Assembly (NCBI GenBank): GCA_019118365.1
Contig: DWZA01000004.1
Span: 1-64,000, forward strand
Source of the DNA: Candidatus Lachnoclostridium stercoravium
Lineage (GTDB): Bacteria > Bacillota > Clostridia > Lachnospirales > Lachnospiraceae
Direction of reading: 5' to 3'
Length of the DNA stretch: 64,000 nt
The position numbers were made by a program, and so were the translations under genes. Shown here piece by piece: positions 50,821 through 59,048 of this stretch (the stretch's first letter is position 1; every line of letters begins with the position of its first letter). The notes under the pieces were generated by a model, which was not told the DNA's origin, made no database searches, and saw only the letters and a program-made list of their open reading frames with translations.

Positions 50821-51801
50821 ATGGGACTGGAAAAGGGAAAAGTCAGATGGGGCGTCCTGGGGACGGCTACGATTGCGGAAAACCATACTCTTCCGGGAAT
50901 GAAGGAAGCCTGTAATTGCCAGCTGTATGCCATTGCGGGAAGAGATCCTGAGAAGACAAAACGATTTCAGGAAAAGTTCGGATTCGAGAAGACTTATGGT
51001 TCCTATGCGGAACTGCTGGAGGACGAGAACGTGGACGCGGTTTATATTCCGCTTCCCAACCAGCTCCATAAGGAGTGGACCATAAAAGCAGCCAGGAAGA
51101 AAAAACATATTCTTTGCGAGAAGCCTCTGGCACCGACCGTAGACGAGGTTAAAGAGGTAGTTGAGATCTGCAGGCAGGAGGGAGTGATCCTGATGGAAGC
51201 CTTCGCCTATCTGCACAGCAAAGCCACCAGGGAAGTGATCCAGGCCGTCCGCGGCGGAGCGGTGGGAAAACCTCTTTTTGTAGAGACGGTCTTTATGGTA
51301 AAACCGTGGGCCAAGGAAAACATCCGCATGCGAAAGGAAACTATGGGAGGCGGCACCTATGATCAGGGCTGTTATAATATCAGCCTGATGCTGAACCTGC
51401 TGGACGAAATGCCTGATGAGATTACGGCTCAGGCTCATTTTATGGAAAATGGAGTGGATGATTTTTCCAGTATTTATTTTCATTTTCCATCAGGAGCCAG
51501 AGGCTACGCGATATCCGGAATGTGCTGCGGACAAAGGGCTGACCGGTATTTCATTCATGGAACAGAAGGGACTTTGGAAGCGCCTCTTCCTTATAATGCA
51601 AAAGGGAGCCTGGAGTATTATATCCATAAAAACGGAAAAACAGAAAAACGGGAGGTGGAAACTCCCAGCAATTATCAGCTGGAAGCCGAGCAGATGGGCC
51701 GGTGTATCCTGGAAGGGGAAGAACCCCTTGTTTCTAATGAGCTGTCCATAAAGACAGCAGCAGTGCTGACAGAAGCGCTGAAAAAAATCGGATATTATTA
51801 A
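50821..51801 (+). CDS. Gfo/Idh/MocA-family oxidoreductase
   Basis: A 326-residue NAD(P)-dependent dehydrogenase. The Rossmann domain (WGVLGTATIAENHTLPGMKE; VYIPLPNQLHKEWTIKAA; EKPLAPTVDEV with the EKP motif) is followed by the C-terminal alpha/beta domain (VETVFMVKPWAKENIRMRKE, GGGTYDQGCYNISLMLNLLD with the GGGxxxDxGxY motif). It oxidises or reduces a sugar or polyol. AAAGGAGG lies before the start. It is the last gene of the tct operon. Confidence 0.93.
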   Translation: MGLEKGKVRWGVLGTATIAENHTLPGMKEACNCQLYAIAGRDPEKTKRFQEKFGFEKTYGSYAELLEDENVDAVYIPLPNQLHKEWTIKAARKKKHILCEKPLAPTVDEVKEVVEICRQEGVILMEAFAYLHSKATREVIQAVRGGAVGKPLFVETVFMVKPWAKENIRMRKETMGGGTYDQGCYNISLMLNLLDEMPDEITAQAHFMENGVDDFSSIYFHFPSGARGYAISGMCCGQRADRYFIHGTEGTLEAPLPYNAKGSLEYYIHKNGKTEKREVETPSNYQLEAEQMGRCILEGEEPLVSNELSIKTAAVLTEALKKIGYY

Positions 51802-51833
51802 ATGAAAACTTCAATAAATTCTGCCTCTAAATC

Positions 51834-51862
51834 TTGTTCGCGTTGCGAAAACATGGTAAAAT
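51834..51862 (+). promoter_or_regulatory. Promoter of the GntR regulator with internal dyad
   Basis: TTGTTC (51834-51839), a 17-bp spacer, and TAAAAT (51857-51862). The perfect dyad TTCGC-GTT-GCGAA starts inside the -35 and may be an autoregulatory site. Confidence 0.6.
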
Positions 51863-51914
51863 ACTCAGGAATGTGAAGGATTAAAATGAAATTGGAGAAC
51901 AGAGGCAGAAGTTA

Positions 51915-52697
51915 ATGGAAAATATGCAGAAGGGGCAGGACGCCGGAGATAAAGTTAAGTTAGAACAATATATCAGTGTTTCGCTGGTAGATGTGGTAAC
52001 GGATAAGATAAGGAGCAATATATATAGCGGAAAGTATTTGCCAGGACAGCGGCTGATCGTCAGGGAAATTTCAGAAGAACTGGGAGTCAGTCATACTCCC
52101 GTAAAAGATGCCTTAAACCGCCTTGTTTCAGAGGGATATGTAGTCGCTCTTCCCAGAAGGAGCATGGTGGTTAAAGAATATTCTAATATTGAATTTATAG
52201 ACAATTATGACCAGAGGATGATGATTGAGCTGTACTATGCAGACGAGATCATGAAGCGTGCCAAGGAAGATCCGTCTATGCTGGAGGACATGGAAGAATG
52301 CTATAATGACATGGAAAAATTTGTCAGCAGCAACGGCGAACTTACCGGCCTTACCTGGGTAAATTGTGAAACAAGATTTCACCGCCGCTATATGGAAGGA
52401 TGCAGCAATAGACGGCTTTACGACCTATATTGTAAGCTGGATACAAATAAGTCCAGTTATATGACGTACTTAAATAATAATAAGCTTCCTCTGAGCTTGG
52501 AATTTCTTAAAATGAACAATAAAGAACATAAAGAACTTATGGAAGCGATACGTTTATCGGATTCTAAAAGATTTTGCCAGGTAGTCTATGGCCATCTGAT
52601 CCGCTCTTGTGCCGTATACGCTATTGATGAAGCATCGCAAAAAAGATTTGAGCAGATGAAGGAAAATGCAGAGCGTTTTATTGCTAAAATATCATAA
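51915..52697 (+). CDS. GntR-family (FCD/FadR-type) transcriptional regulator
   Basis: A 260-residue regulator. The N-terminal winged HTH (VTDKIRSNIYSGKYLPGQRL, REISEELGVSHTPVKDALNR, LVSEGYVVALPRR) is followed by the FCD effector domain, whose conserved Asp/His pattern appears in NYDQRMMIELYYADEIMKRA, NCETRFHRRYMEGC and NKEHKELMEAI. FCD regulators usually sense the sugar acid whose catabolism they control. It lies between the tct and TRAP operons and may regulate either. Confidence 0.92.
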   Translation: MENMQKGQDAGDKVKLEQYISVSLVDVVTDKIRSNIYSGKYLPGQRLIVREISEELGVSHTPVKDALNRLVSEGYVVALPRRSMVVKEYSNIEFIDNYDQRMMIELYYADEIMKRAKEDPSMLEDMEECYNDMEKFVSSNGELTGLTWVNCETRFHRRYMEGCSNRRLYDLYCKLDTNKSSYMTYLNNNKLPLSLEFLKMNNKEHKELMEAIRLSDSKRFCQVVYGHLIRSCAVYAIDEASQKRFEQMKENAERFIAKIS

Positions 52698-52758
52698 CTG
52701 CTCAAGCGGGGGAAAAGAGACTTTCAAAATATCATACTATCACCATAAGGAGGAAAAC

Positions 52759-53295
52759 ATGAAACTGCACATGGAACGTGTGACAGAGAACAGTAAATAC
52801 TGGAATGAGATAAATGTGCTGGCAAAAGAAGCATTTCCGCCGGAAGAATATATTGCGCCCAGTAAACTGGTTGAAATGACAGAAGACAACGTGGATTTCT
52901 GGGCCTTGAGCGATCATGAGCTGTTTGTTGGTTTCATGGTGGTCCTGACATATAAAAATATGGCTTATCTTTTCTTTTTGGCAATTCAGCCTGCCCATCG
53001 TTCCAAGGGTTACGGCAGCCTTGCTATTGAGGCGCTGAAAAATGCGTATCCGAAGAAAGAGCTGCTGGTTGATTTTGAGAAGCTTGACGATCATGCAGCC
53101 AATAATGAGCAAAGAAAGAAAAGACGTAATTTCTATTTGCGGAACGGTTATAAAGAAACAGGACTTTTCGTTTCGTATATGGGTGTGGATTATGAGGTCT
53201 TCTCTATGGAAGATAAATTTAATTATGATGACTTTAAGGAATTGATGAAAACAATTCGAATAGAAGGTTTTAACCCAAGATATTTTTATAAATAA
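52759..53295 (+). CDS. GNAT-family N-acetyltransferase
   Basis: A protein of about 178 residues from ATG 52759 (AAGGAGG upstream); upstream codons overlap the GntR gene. The acetyl-CoA-binding strand and loop are seen in YLFFLAIQPAHRSKGYGSLA (QxxGxG/A-like RSKGYG). The end RKKRRNFYLRNGYKETG is typical of the family. The substrate is unknown. It is between two transport operons but has its own terminator at 53329. Confidence 0.88.
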   Translation: MKLHMERVTENSKYWNEINVLAKEAFPPEEYIAPSKLVEMTEDNVDFWALSDHELFVGFMVVLTYKNMAYLFFLAIQPAHRSKGYGSLAIEALKNAYPKKELLVDFEKLDDHAANNEQRKKRRNFYLRNGYKETGLFVSYMGVDYEVFSMEDKFNYDDFKELMKTIRIEGFNPRYFYK

Positions 53296-53328
53296 ATATC
53301 TTCTTTCCAGAAGAAAATAATGGGCTTG

Positions 53329-53376
53329 AAAAGCGTCGGGAAATGATCTGAAGACAGATGATTTCCCGACGCTTTT
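53329..53376 (+). terminator. Rho-independent terminator of the GntR/GNAT transcript
   Basis: AAAAGCGTCGGGAAAT (53329-53344) pairs perfectly with ATTTCCCGACGCTTTT (53361-53376), followed by ATGTTTTTAT. Confidence 0.9.
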
Positions 53377-53445
53377 ATGTTTTTATAACAGGTCTGATTC
53401 GGGGAATGAAGACAGGCATTTTGTATACATGACAGAAGAGAAGAA

Positions 53446-53462
53446 TTGTATATATTATACAA
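53446..53462. promoter_or_regulatory. Candidate operator of the TRAP operon
   Basis: TTGTATATATTATACAA is an inverted repeat with 7-bp arms (TTGTATA/TATACAA) and 3 central bases. TTGTATACA at 53421-53429 repeats the half-site. The region between 53377 and 53627 otherwise has AT-rich sequence and the promoter at 53531. Confidence 0.55.
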
Positions 53463-53530
53463 AAATATAATATATTTCTTTTACATATAGTATAATTTTT
53501 AAAATTTACCTAAAAATTTTAAAGATGATA

Positions 53531-53559
53531 TTGATTTTGAATGGGGAATGTGCTACTAT
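53531..53559 (+). promoter_or_regulatory. Candidate promoter of the TRAP operon
   Basis: TTGATT (53531-53536), a 17-bp spacer, and TACTAT (53554-53559). An alternative upstream promoter, TTGTAT (53446) with TAATAT after 16 bp, overlaps the candidate operator. Confidence 0.5.
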
Positions 53560-53627
53560 GGCATTATAAACGAAACGGATAACAGTCAAAAAGACTACAA
53601 TACCTGAGAGGAAAAGGAGAGGTAAAA

Positions 53628-54686
53628 ATGAAAAAAAGGTCAATAGCAATCGTAGTAGCCGCAGCATTTTGTCTGACTGCCTGTGGGGGAGGAAGCGGTT
53701 CTTCCAATACCAATTCCGGCGATTCCGGCGGTTCCGGTTCCGATACAGAGAACGCGGCTCCGGCACAAGGTACCTATACGCTGAATATTGGTTCAGCCAT
53801 GAACCCAACCAATCCATCTACAATCGCTCTTCAAAGCTTTAAAGAGGCCGTAGAAGAAAGGACTAACGGAGATCTGGTGGTAAACATTTATACAGATTCC
53901 GCCTTAGGAGGGGAAGCGGATCTGTTAGAGCAGGTGACTTCTGGTACTGTAGAAGGAATGATACAAATGGGAGCCGCCAACTGGGAACCTTATAACTCAG
54001 AAGTGAACGTAGCTCTTCTTCCATTTCTGTTTACATCCATCGATAGCGCCAGAGCTGCGTGGGCCGGACAATTTGGCCAGGAATTTTGTGAAAAATTGTT
54101 GGAGCCTACAGGAGTTACTATATTGTCTGTGTGGGAATCGGGATACCGCCATATGACAAACAGCATAAGGCCCATTGTTGAACCGGCGGATGTGGCAGGC
54201 ATTAAGTTCAGGACTAATGAGAACAGTATGAAGGTGGCTATGTATGAAGCATTAGGCGGATCAGCGGTTATCATGGCATTTTCCGACGTATATACAGGCC
54301 TGCAAAATGGAACCATCGACGGCCAGGAAAATCCATTGGCCAATATCTACACCTCGTCCTTTCAGGATGTACAGCAATATCTGTCCCTGACAGGCCATAT
54401 GTACGACGCAGCTCCCTTGGCGGTAAATACAGCCTGGTTCGAAACCCTCCCAGAAGAGTATCAGACCATATTATATGAGGAAGCTGAGAACGCCAGAGCG
54501 GTGGATCTGGAAGAAAACGACGAATCCAGATATTTAACCCTGCTGGAAGAGGCTGGCATGGAAGTAAATGAAGTAAATGCAGAAGCTTTCCAGGAAGCGA
54601 TGCAGCCTATATGGGATGAGTTTGCTTCTCAGTATGACGACGGACAGTATTGGATCGATCTGGCAACTTCTTTTAATGAAGAATAA
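53628..54686 (+). CDS. TRAP transporter substrate-binding lipoprotein (DctP family)
   Basis: A 352-residue protein. A signal peptide with lipobox (IVVAAAFCLTACGGG, Cys19) is followed by a Gly/Ser/Asn linker and a DctP domain: YTLNIGSAMNPTNPSTIALQ, then NIYTDSALGGEADLLEQVTS, YRHMTNSIRPIVEPADVAGI with KFRTNENSM (the Arg that binds the carboxylate) and TYDGQENPLANIYTSSFQ-like NGTIDGQENPLANIY. It binds an organic acid outside the membrane. GGAGAGG precedes the start. Confidence 0.95.
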   Translation: MKKRSIAIVVAAAFCLTACGGGSGSSNTNSGDSGGSGSDTENAAPAQGTYTLNIGSAMNPTNPSTIALQSFKEAVEERTNGDLVVNIYTDSALGGEADLLEQVTSGTVEGMIQMGAANWEPYNSEVNVALLPFLFTSIDSARAAWAGQFGQEFCEKLLEPTGVTILSVWESGYRHMTNSIRPIVEPADVAGIKFRTNENSMKVAMYEALGGSAVIMAFSDVYTGLQNGTIDGQENPLANIYTSSFQDVQQYLSLTGHMYDAAPLAVNTAWFETLPEEYQTILYEEAENARAVDLEENDESRYLTLLEEAGMEVNEVNAEAFQEAMQPIWDEFASQYDDGQYWIDLATSFNEE

Positions 54687-54697
54687 GGAGGCAGTAC

Positions 54698-55207
54698 ATG
54701 ATAGTAAAAATTGCGGATAAGATCAGATTTCTCCTGCGAAGTTTAAGCTGTATTACCATCTGCACCCTGGTCATTGTAACCGGCATGCAGGTTATAAACC
54801 GATATGTGTTCCACAGCTCCTTTACATGGGTTGAAGAGCTGGGCGGTATGGCTATGGTATACATCACCTATTTTGGGGCGGCCATGGCTTCTATCAACAA
54901 CAGCAATACCAGGATCGACTTTTTTATACACAAGCTTCCGAAGCCTTTAAGCCAGGGATTTGAAATATTGGACGACTGCATATGTATAGTATTCCTTGTA
55001 GTTGTGTCTGGACTTGCGTGGAGGCTGGCGGGAAGCAATATGACTGCATTGTCCGCAGCTATGAAAGTTCCCCTTGCTATCAATTACATCGGTGTTTTAC
55101 TGGGCTGCCTTTTGATGATCTGTTTTTACATCATTCATCTGTGGATCGATGTGCAGAAGTTCAGAGGCGTTGACATGAGCAGTATAGAGGAGGAGTTGAA
55201 TAAATAA
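54698..55207 (+). CDS. TRAP transporter small membrane subunit (DctQ family)
   Basis: A 169-residue protein with four membrane helices and DctQ signatures: VINRYVFHSSFTWVEELGGM after helix 1 and YFGAAMASINNSNTRIDFFI. It is adjacent to the DctP gene and overlaps DctM by one base (TAATG). It links the large subunit to the binding protein. Confidence 0.93.
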   Translation: MIVKIADKIRFLLRSLSCITICTLVIVTGMQVINRYVFHSSFTWVEELGGMAMVYITYFGAAMASINNSNTRIDFFIHKLPKPLSQGFEILDDCICIVFLVVVSGLAWRLAGSNMTALSAAMKVPLAINYIGVLLGCLLMICFYIIHLWIDVQKFRGVDMSSIEEELNK

Positions 55208-56496
55208 TGAATACTGGCTTGCTTATTTTATTTATCACTTTAGCAGTATGCTTATTAATTGGTATTCCTGTAGGTTTTTCCATCGGGATCAGCTGTATGT
55301 CCCTTTTGCTGGTAAATGGCTATCCGCCTCTGGACATTGTGGTCCAGAGAGCTGCCAGCGGCGCCAGGTCCTTCAATATGATGGCTATGCCTATGTTTAT
55401 ATTTGCCGGTTCGCTGATGGTATACGGCAGTACCCCCAGGCTGATGCGGTTCGCGAATATGCTTCTTCGGAAAATGCCGGGAGGCTTGGGAGCTACAGCG
55501 CTGGCAGCCTGTGGGTTCTTTGGAGCCGTATCTGGCTCAGGAGTTGCCAGCGCGGCAGCCATTGGCAAGATCATAGGGCCGGAAATGTTGGCTCAAGGAT
55601 ATCCCAGAGGCCTTACCGTAGGATTGATCGCTGCAGGAGGAACCATGGCCTGTATCATTCCTCCCAGCATTGTTATGGTGGTTTACGCTTCAGCTTCCGG
55701 AGCAGCTGTAGGAGACATGTTCCTCAGTGGCTTCTGCCCAGGGATTTTGTGTATCCTGTGTCTGATTGCTTTAAATACATTCTTTGCTATAAAGAGGGGA
55801 AATAAAGAAAAAGTAGAAGAGATCACCTATACCCCGGCTGACAGGATCAAGATCACAGTGGATGCGATCCTTCCCCTTCTTATGCCGATCCTGATCTTAG
55901 GCGGCGTATTCGCAGGAGTGTGTACAGCCACAGAAGCTTCTGTAGTAGCTGTAGTATACGCTTTTATTCTGGCAGTATTTGTATACCGGGAGCTGACATT
56001 CAGAGAGTTTTACAAGGTGGCGGCAGAGAGTGTGGTAAGTACCGGCTGTATTATGCTGATCATGTCCATGGCAACGCCTTTCGGCTGGATCATGTCCATA
56101 CAGAACGTGCCGTCCTTATTCGCAGATTGGCTGCTGTCCGTGACCAGCAGTAAGTTTGTGATCATGTTGTTAATATTCCTCCTGCTCCTTCTGTTAGGCA
56201 CCTTTATGGAGACGGTCTGCATCATTATCCTTGTAACACCGATCCTTCTCCCGATCGCTCAGAGCATTGGGATGGGAACTGTCCATTTCGGCGTAGCTAT
56301 GCTGATGGCACTGATGGTAGGATCACTGACTCCGCCGCTGTCAGTAAACCTGTTTACGTCCTGCCGTGTTCTGAATGTAAAATATGAAGAGGCCTTTCCT
56401 GATACCCTGTGGGTAATCCTGACAGTGGCCTTCTGTGCAGCTCTTACCTTTGCGTTCCCAGGGATCACGGAATATATACCTTCTATCTTAAAATAA
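55207..56496 (+). CDS. TRAP transporter large membrane subunit (DctM family)
   Basis: A 429-residue protein with about twelve helices and DctM signatures: GIPVGFSIGISCMSLLLV, AMPMFIFAGSLM, then GFFGAVSGSGVASAAAIGKI, GGTMACIIPPSIVMVVYA and LLLLLGTFMETVCIIILVTP. It carries the ion-coupled transport pathway. Translation is coupled to DctQ by TAATG. Confidence 0.95.
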   Translation: MNTGLLILFITLAVCLLIGIPVGFSIGISCMSLLLVNGYPPLDIVVQRAASGARSFNMMAMPMFIFAGSLMVYGSTPRLMRFANMLLRKMPGGLGATALAACGFFGAVSGSGVASAAAIGKIIGPEMLAQGYPRGLTVGLIAAGGTMACIIPPSIVMVVYASASGAAVGDMFLSGFCPGILCILCLIALNTFFAIKRGNKEKVEEITYTPADRIKITVDAILPLLMPILILGGVFAGVCTATEASVVAVVYAFILAVFVYRELTFREFYKVAAESVVSTGCIMLIMSMATPFGWIMSIQNVPSLFADWLLSVTSSKFVIMLLIFLLLLLLGTFMETVCIIILVTPILLPIAQSIGMGTVHFGVAMLMALMVGSLTPPLSVNLFTSCRVLNVKYEEAFPDTLWVILTVAFCAALTFAFPGITEYIPSILK

Positions 56497-56529
56497 TCAG
56501 ACTTGAAATTTGAAGACAGGAGGTATGGA

Positions 56530-57177
56530 ATGGATAAAAGAAACGCAGACAAAAAGTTAGAGTTATTAATAGAAGTAAGCCGCCGTGCCTATGAGAAAGG
56601 TTTTACCAGCGGCAGCGGCGGAAATGTAAGTATAAGAGACGGAGATATATTTTATATATCTTCCACAGGGACGTGTCTGGGAAATTTACATAAGGACAGC
56701 TTTACCTGCATGGATTTAGATGGAAATATTCTCAGCGGACCAAAGCCGTCGAAGGAATTTACCCTTCATATGGAGTGTTATAAAAGAAGACAGGAAGTCC
56801 AGTGTATTTTCCATCTTCATCCGATCTATACGATTGCGGCTGGATGCAGGGAGGGAATCGATCCCTCCTGCGGACTTCCGGTTTACACGCCGGGATATGC
56901 CCTGCGGGTCAATGCTATCCCTGTGATCCCTTATTTCAGGCCGGGAAGCCAGGAGCTGGCGAAAGAAACTGCGAAGGTTCTGGAAACCTGCGACAGCGCC
57001 CTGCTTAAAAATCATGGGGTCATTGTAGTAGGACAGCAGCCGGAAAGTGTATTCGGCCTTATAGAAGAGATAGAGGAAAACGCTCATATCGCGTTGCTTT
57101 TGGGAGACAGCGGAAACCCTATGACAGAATCTCAAATCCGGGAAATAAGGGATTGGGGAGGCGCAAATGGGAAATAA
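56530..57177 (+). CDS. Class II aldolase/adducin-family protein
   Basis: A protein of about 215 residues from ATG 56530 (CAGGAGG upstream). The fold is recognised by FTSGSGGNVSIRDGD (phosphate site), the catalytic Glu76 in KEFTLHMECYKR, the zinc ligands His95 and His97 in FHLHPIYTIA, and His162 in LLKNHGVIVVG. Relatives include L-fuculose-1-phosphate and L-ribulose-5-phosphate enzymes, acting on a phosphorylated ketose made by the kinase downstream. The stop overlaps the kinase start by 11 bases. Confidence 0.93.
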   Translation: MDKRNADKKLELLIEVSRRAYEKGFTSGSGGNVSIRDGDIFYISSTGTCLGNLHKDSFTCMDLDGNILSGPKPSKEFTLHMECYKRRQEVQCIFHLHPIYTIAAGCREGIDPSCGLPVYTPGYALRVNAIPVIPYFRPGSQELAKETAKVLETCDSALLKNHGVIVVGQQPESVFGLIEEIEENAHIALLLGDSGNPMTESQIREIRDWGGANGK

Positions 57178-58666
57178 GGATTTGCTTTTAGGAATAGATA
57201 TAGGAACTACAGGAACCAAATGTTCTGTCTATGATTTTACAGGAAATAAAGTGGCTACATCCTATCAGGAATATCCTATGCTCCATCCCTGCGACAACTG
57301 GACAGAGCAGGAACCTGATCAGTGGTGGAAAGCTATAAAGAAAAATCTTCAGGACATTTTTAAAAATCAGGGTATCGACAGCGCCCGGATTGCAGTGATC
57401 GGGATCAGCAGCACCAATGCTGTTCTTTTTGTAGATGAAAATGGCGAGCCGCTCTATAACGCTATCACTCTTCACGACCAGAGGAGCGGCCGTCAGGTTC
57501 AATGGCTGAAAGAAAATATTGGAGAAGAAGAGATACGGGACTGTGCCCGGAACCGTATAGCCAATGGTTCTTTCTCTCTTCCAAATATACGGTGGATGAT
57601 CGAAAATAAGCCGGAAGTGGTAAAAAGAGCTTATAAGCTTCTGGTGCCCTGCGGATATGCGGTGCACAAGCTGACGGGAGAATTTTCCATTAACCGTTCC
57701 CGTATGAGCCTTACTCTTATGTCAAATATAGAGACAGGGGAATGGGAAACTTCCGTTGTAGAAAAAGTAGGGCTGCCCCTCCGCCTTCTGCCTAAGCCTT
57801 ATAATTCTACAGATATTGTCGGAGGGGTCACAAAGGAAGCAGCAGAGGCTACAGGCCTTATGCAGGGAACGCCGGTGACAGCGGGCGTGATCGATACTGT
57901 AGCGGCAACCATAGGGGCGGGAGCTGTAGAGGACGGAGATTTTGCTCTGACTATCGGAAGCAGCGGAAGGATATGCTGTATATCTTCCCAGCCCTTTGAT
58001 GATCTTAGGCTTTTAAATATTTACGGCGCTTTTCCAAATCAGTATATTATAGTACAGTCCACCAACAACGCTGGAGTATCATTAAGATGGTTCAGGGATA
58101 CTTTTGGAAGAGAAAAGGCGGCGCTGTTAGGTGAGAGCGCCTATGAATGCCTGAACAAAGAAGGCGAAAAAGCTCCTGTAGGAGCCGGAGGAATGATATG
58201 GCTTCCCTATCTGGCAGGAGAACAGAGCCCTATCTGGAATCCAAAGGCAAGAGGAGTATTTTTCAATATCGGCCTGTCGTCAGATTTTGGAGCTTTTGTG
58301 AGAGCTGTAATGGAAGGAGTGGCATTTTCTCAAAAAGACTGCCTGGATATCGTGGTGTCACAGTCTTCGAAGCCTGACATCATTCCTCTGGGAGGCGGAG
58401 CGGCCAACAGCCCTCTCTGGTGCCAGATATTTGCAGATATCCTGAACGTGCCAGTCAGCAGCCTGCTGTCCAATGAAACAGAGACATTAGGAGATATTAT
58501 CATTGCGGCCCAGGCCGCAGGGATCAAAGAGGTTCCGGCAGATCTGGGAAAAACGATGGCCAAAGCCGGGCGAATTTTCCGGCCAGTTCCGGAACATATA
58601 GAGATCTATAACAGACAGTTTCAAAAATATAAAGATTTATATCAGACGTTAAAGCCCTTATTTTAA
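57167..58666 (+). CDS. FGGY-family carbohydrate kinase
   Basis: A 499-residue kinase. The N-terminal GIDIGTTGTKCSVYDFTG and TSYQEYPMLHPCDNWTEQEP, the middle GVIDTVAATIGAGAVEDGDF, LAGEQSPIWNPKARGVFFNI and C-terminal LGGGAANSPLWCQIFADILN are FGGY signatures closest to xylulokinase or gluconokinase types. Together with the class II aldolase it forms a kinase/aldolase pair; the first enzyme of the pathway (isomerase or dehydrogenase) is not beside it. GGAGG lies before the overlapping start. Confidence 0.93.
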   Translation: MGNKDLLLGIDIGTTGTKCSVYDFTGNKVATSYQEYPMLHPCDNWTEQEPDQWWKAIKKNLQDIFKNQGIDSARIAVIGISSTNAVLFVDENGEPLYNAITLHDQRSGRQVQWLKENIGEEEIRDCARNRIANGSFSLPNIRWMIENKPEVVKRAYKLLVPCGYAVHKLTGEFSINRSRMSLTLMSNIETGEWETSVVEKVGLPLRLLPKPYNSTDIVGGVTKEAAEATGLMQGTPVTAGVIDTVAATIGAGAVEDGDFALTIGSSGRICCISSQPFDDLRLLNIYGAFPNQYIIVQSTNNAGVSLRWFRDTFGREKAALLGESAYECLNKEGEKAPVGAGGMIWLPYLAGEQSPIWNPKARGVFFNIGLSSDFGAFVRAVMEGVAFSQKDCLDIVVSQSSKPDIIPLGGGAANSPLWCQIFADILNVPVSSLLSNETETLGDIIIAAQAAGIKEVPADLGKTMAKAGRIFRPVPEHIEIYNRQFQKYKDLYQTLKPLF

Positions 58667-58693
58667 CGCTTGCAACAGAAAAAGATTTTCAAG

Positions 58694-58809
58694 TAAAAGT
58701 AGAACAGCTTATAAAAAGTGATGATTTCTTCTGCTGTTTCGGAGTCAGAACCCCTAAGGCTCCTGCAAACGCAAAAGAAACCATCACTTTTATGGCTCGT
58801 TCTGCTTTT
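58694..58809. repeat. Hairpin repeat, second family (reverse copy)
   Basis: The reverse complement reads CATAAAAGTGATGGTTTCTT, TTGCGTTTGCAGGAGCC and GGTTCTGACTCCGAAAC. This shares the loop (TTTGCAGGAG, GGTTCTGrCTCCGAAAC) with the copy at 30663 while its stem differs and is paired with its own partner (AAAGTGATG/CATCACTTT). The outer arms AAAAGTAGAAC and GTTCTGCTTTT extend the stem. It occupies the first part of the 58,667-59,048 gap. Confidence 0.75.
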
Positions 58810-58850
58810 GACCGAATATCCTTCATAAATGTAATTGCTGCGAATCTCAT

Positions 58851-58924
58851 ATAAGGCAAAGCTGATCTTTCCCGTGTTCCTAGATGGCGAAATCGGAACA
58901 CAGGAAAGACCAGCTTTGCCTTAT
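58851..58924. repeat. Hairpin repeat, third family (reverse copy)
   Basis: A nearly perfect palindrome: ATAAGGCAAAGCTG and ATCTTTCC, GTGTTCC face GGAACA, GGAAAGA and CAGCTTTGCCTTAT. Read in reverse it shares AAGGCAAAGC, GGTCTTTC and GTGTTCCG-TTTCGCCATC with the copy at 37259. It lies just after the second-family hairpin. Confidence 0.75.
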
Positions 58925-58972
58925 CGTTATTCTTATATTACTTTGCGAATTGAAGTTAAAAAAGACTGTGGC

Positions 58973-59001
58973 TTGTTTTGTAAAAATCCATGTGATATAC
59001 T
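58973..59001 (+). promoter_or_regulatory. Promoter of pth and mfd
   Basis: TTGTTT (58973-58978), a 17-bp spacer, and TATACT (58996-59001), 48 bases before the pth start. Confidence 0.7.
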
Positions 59002-59048
59002 AGGAAAGCCTTAAAACGTGAGTAACCATAAGAATGGAGGAAGGGAAT

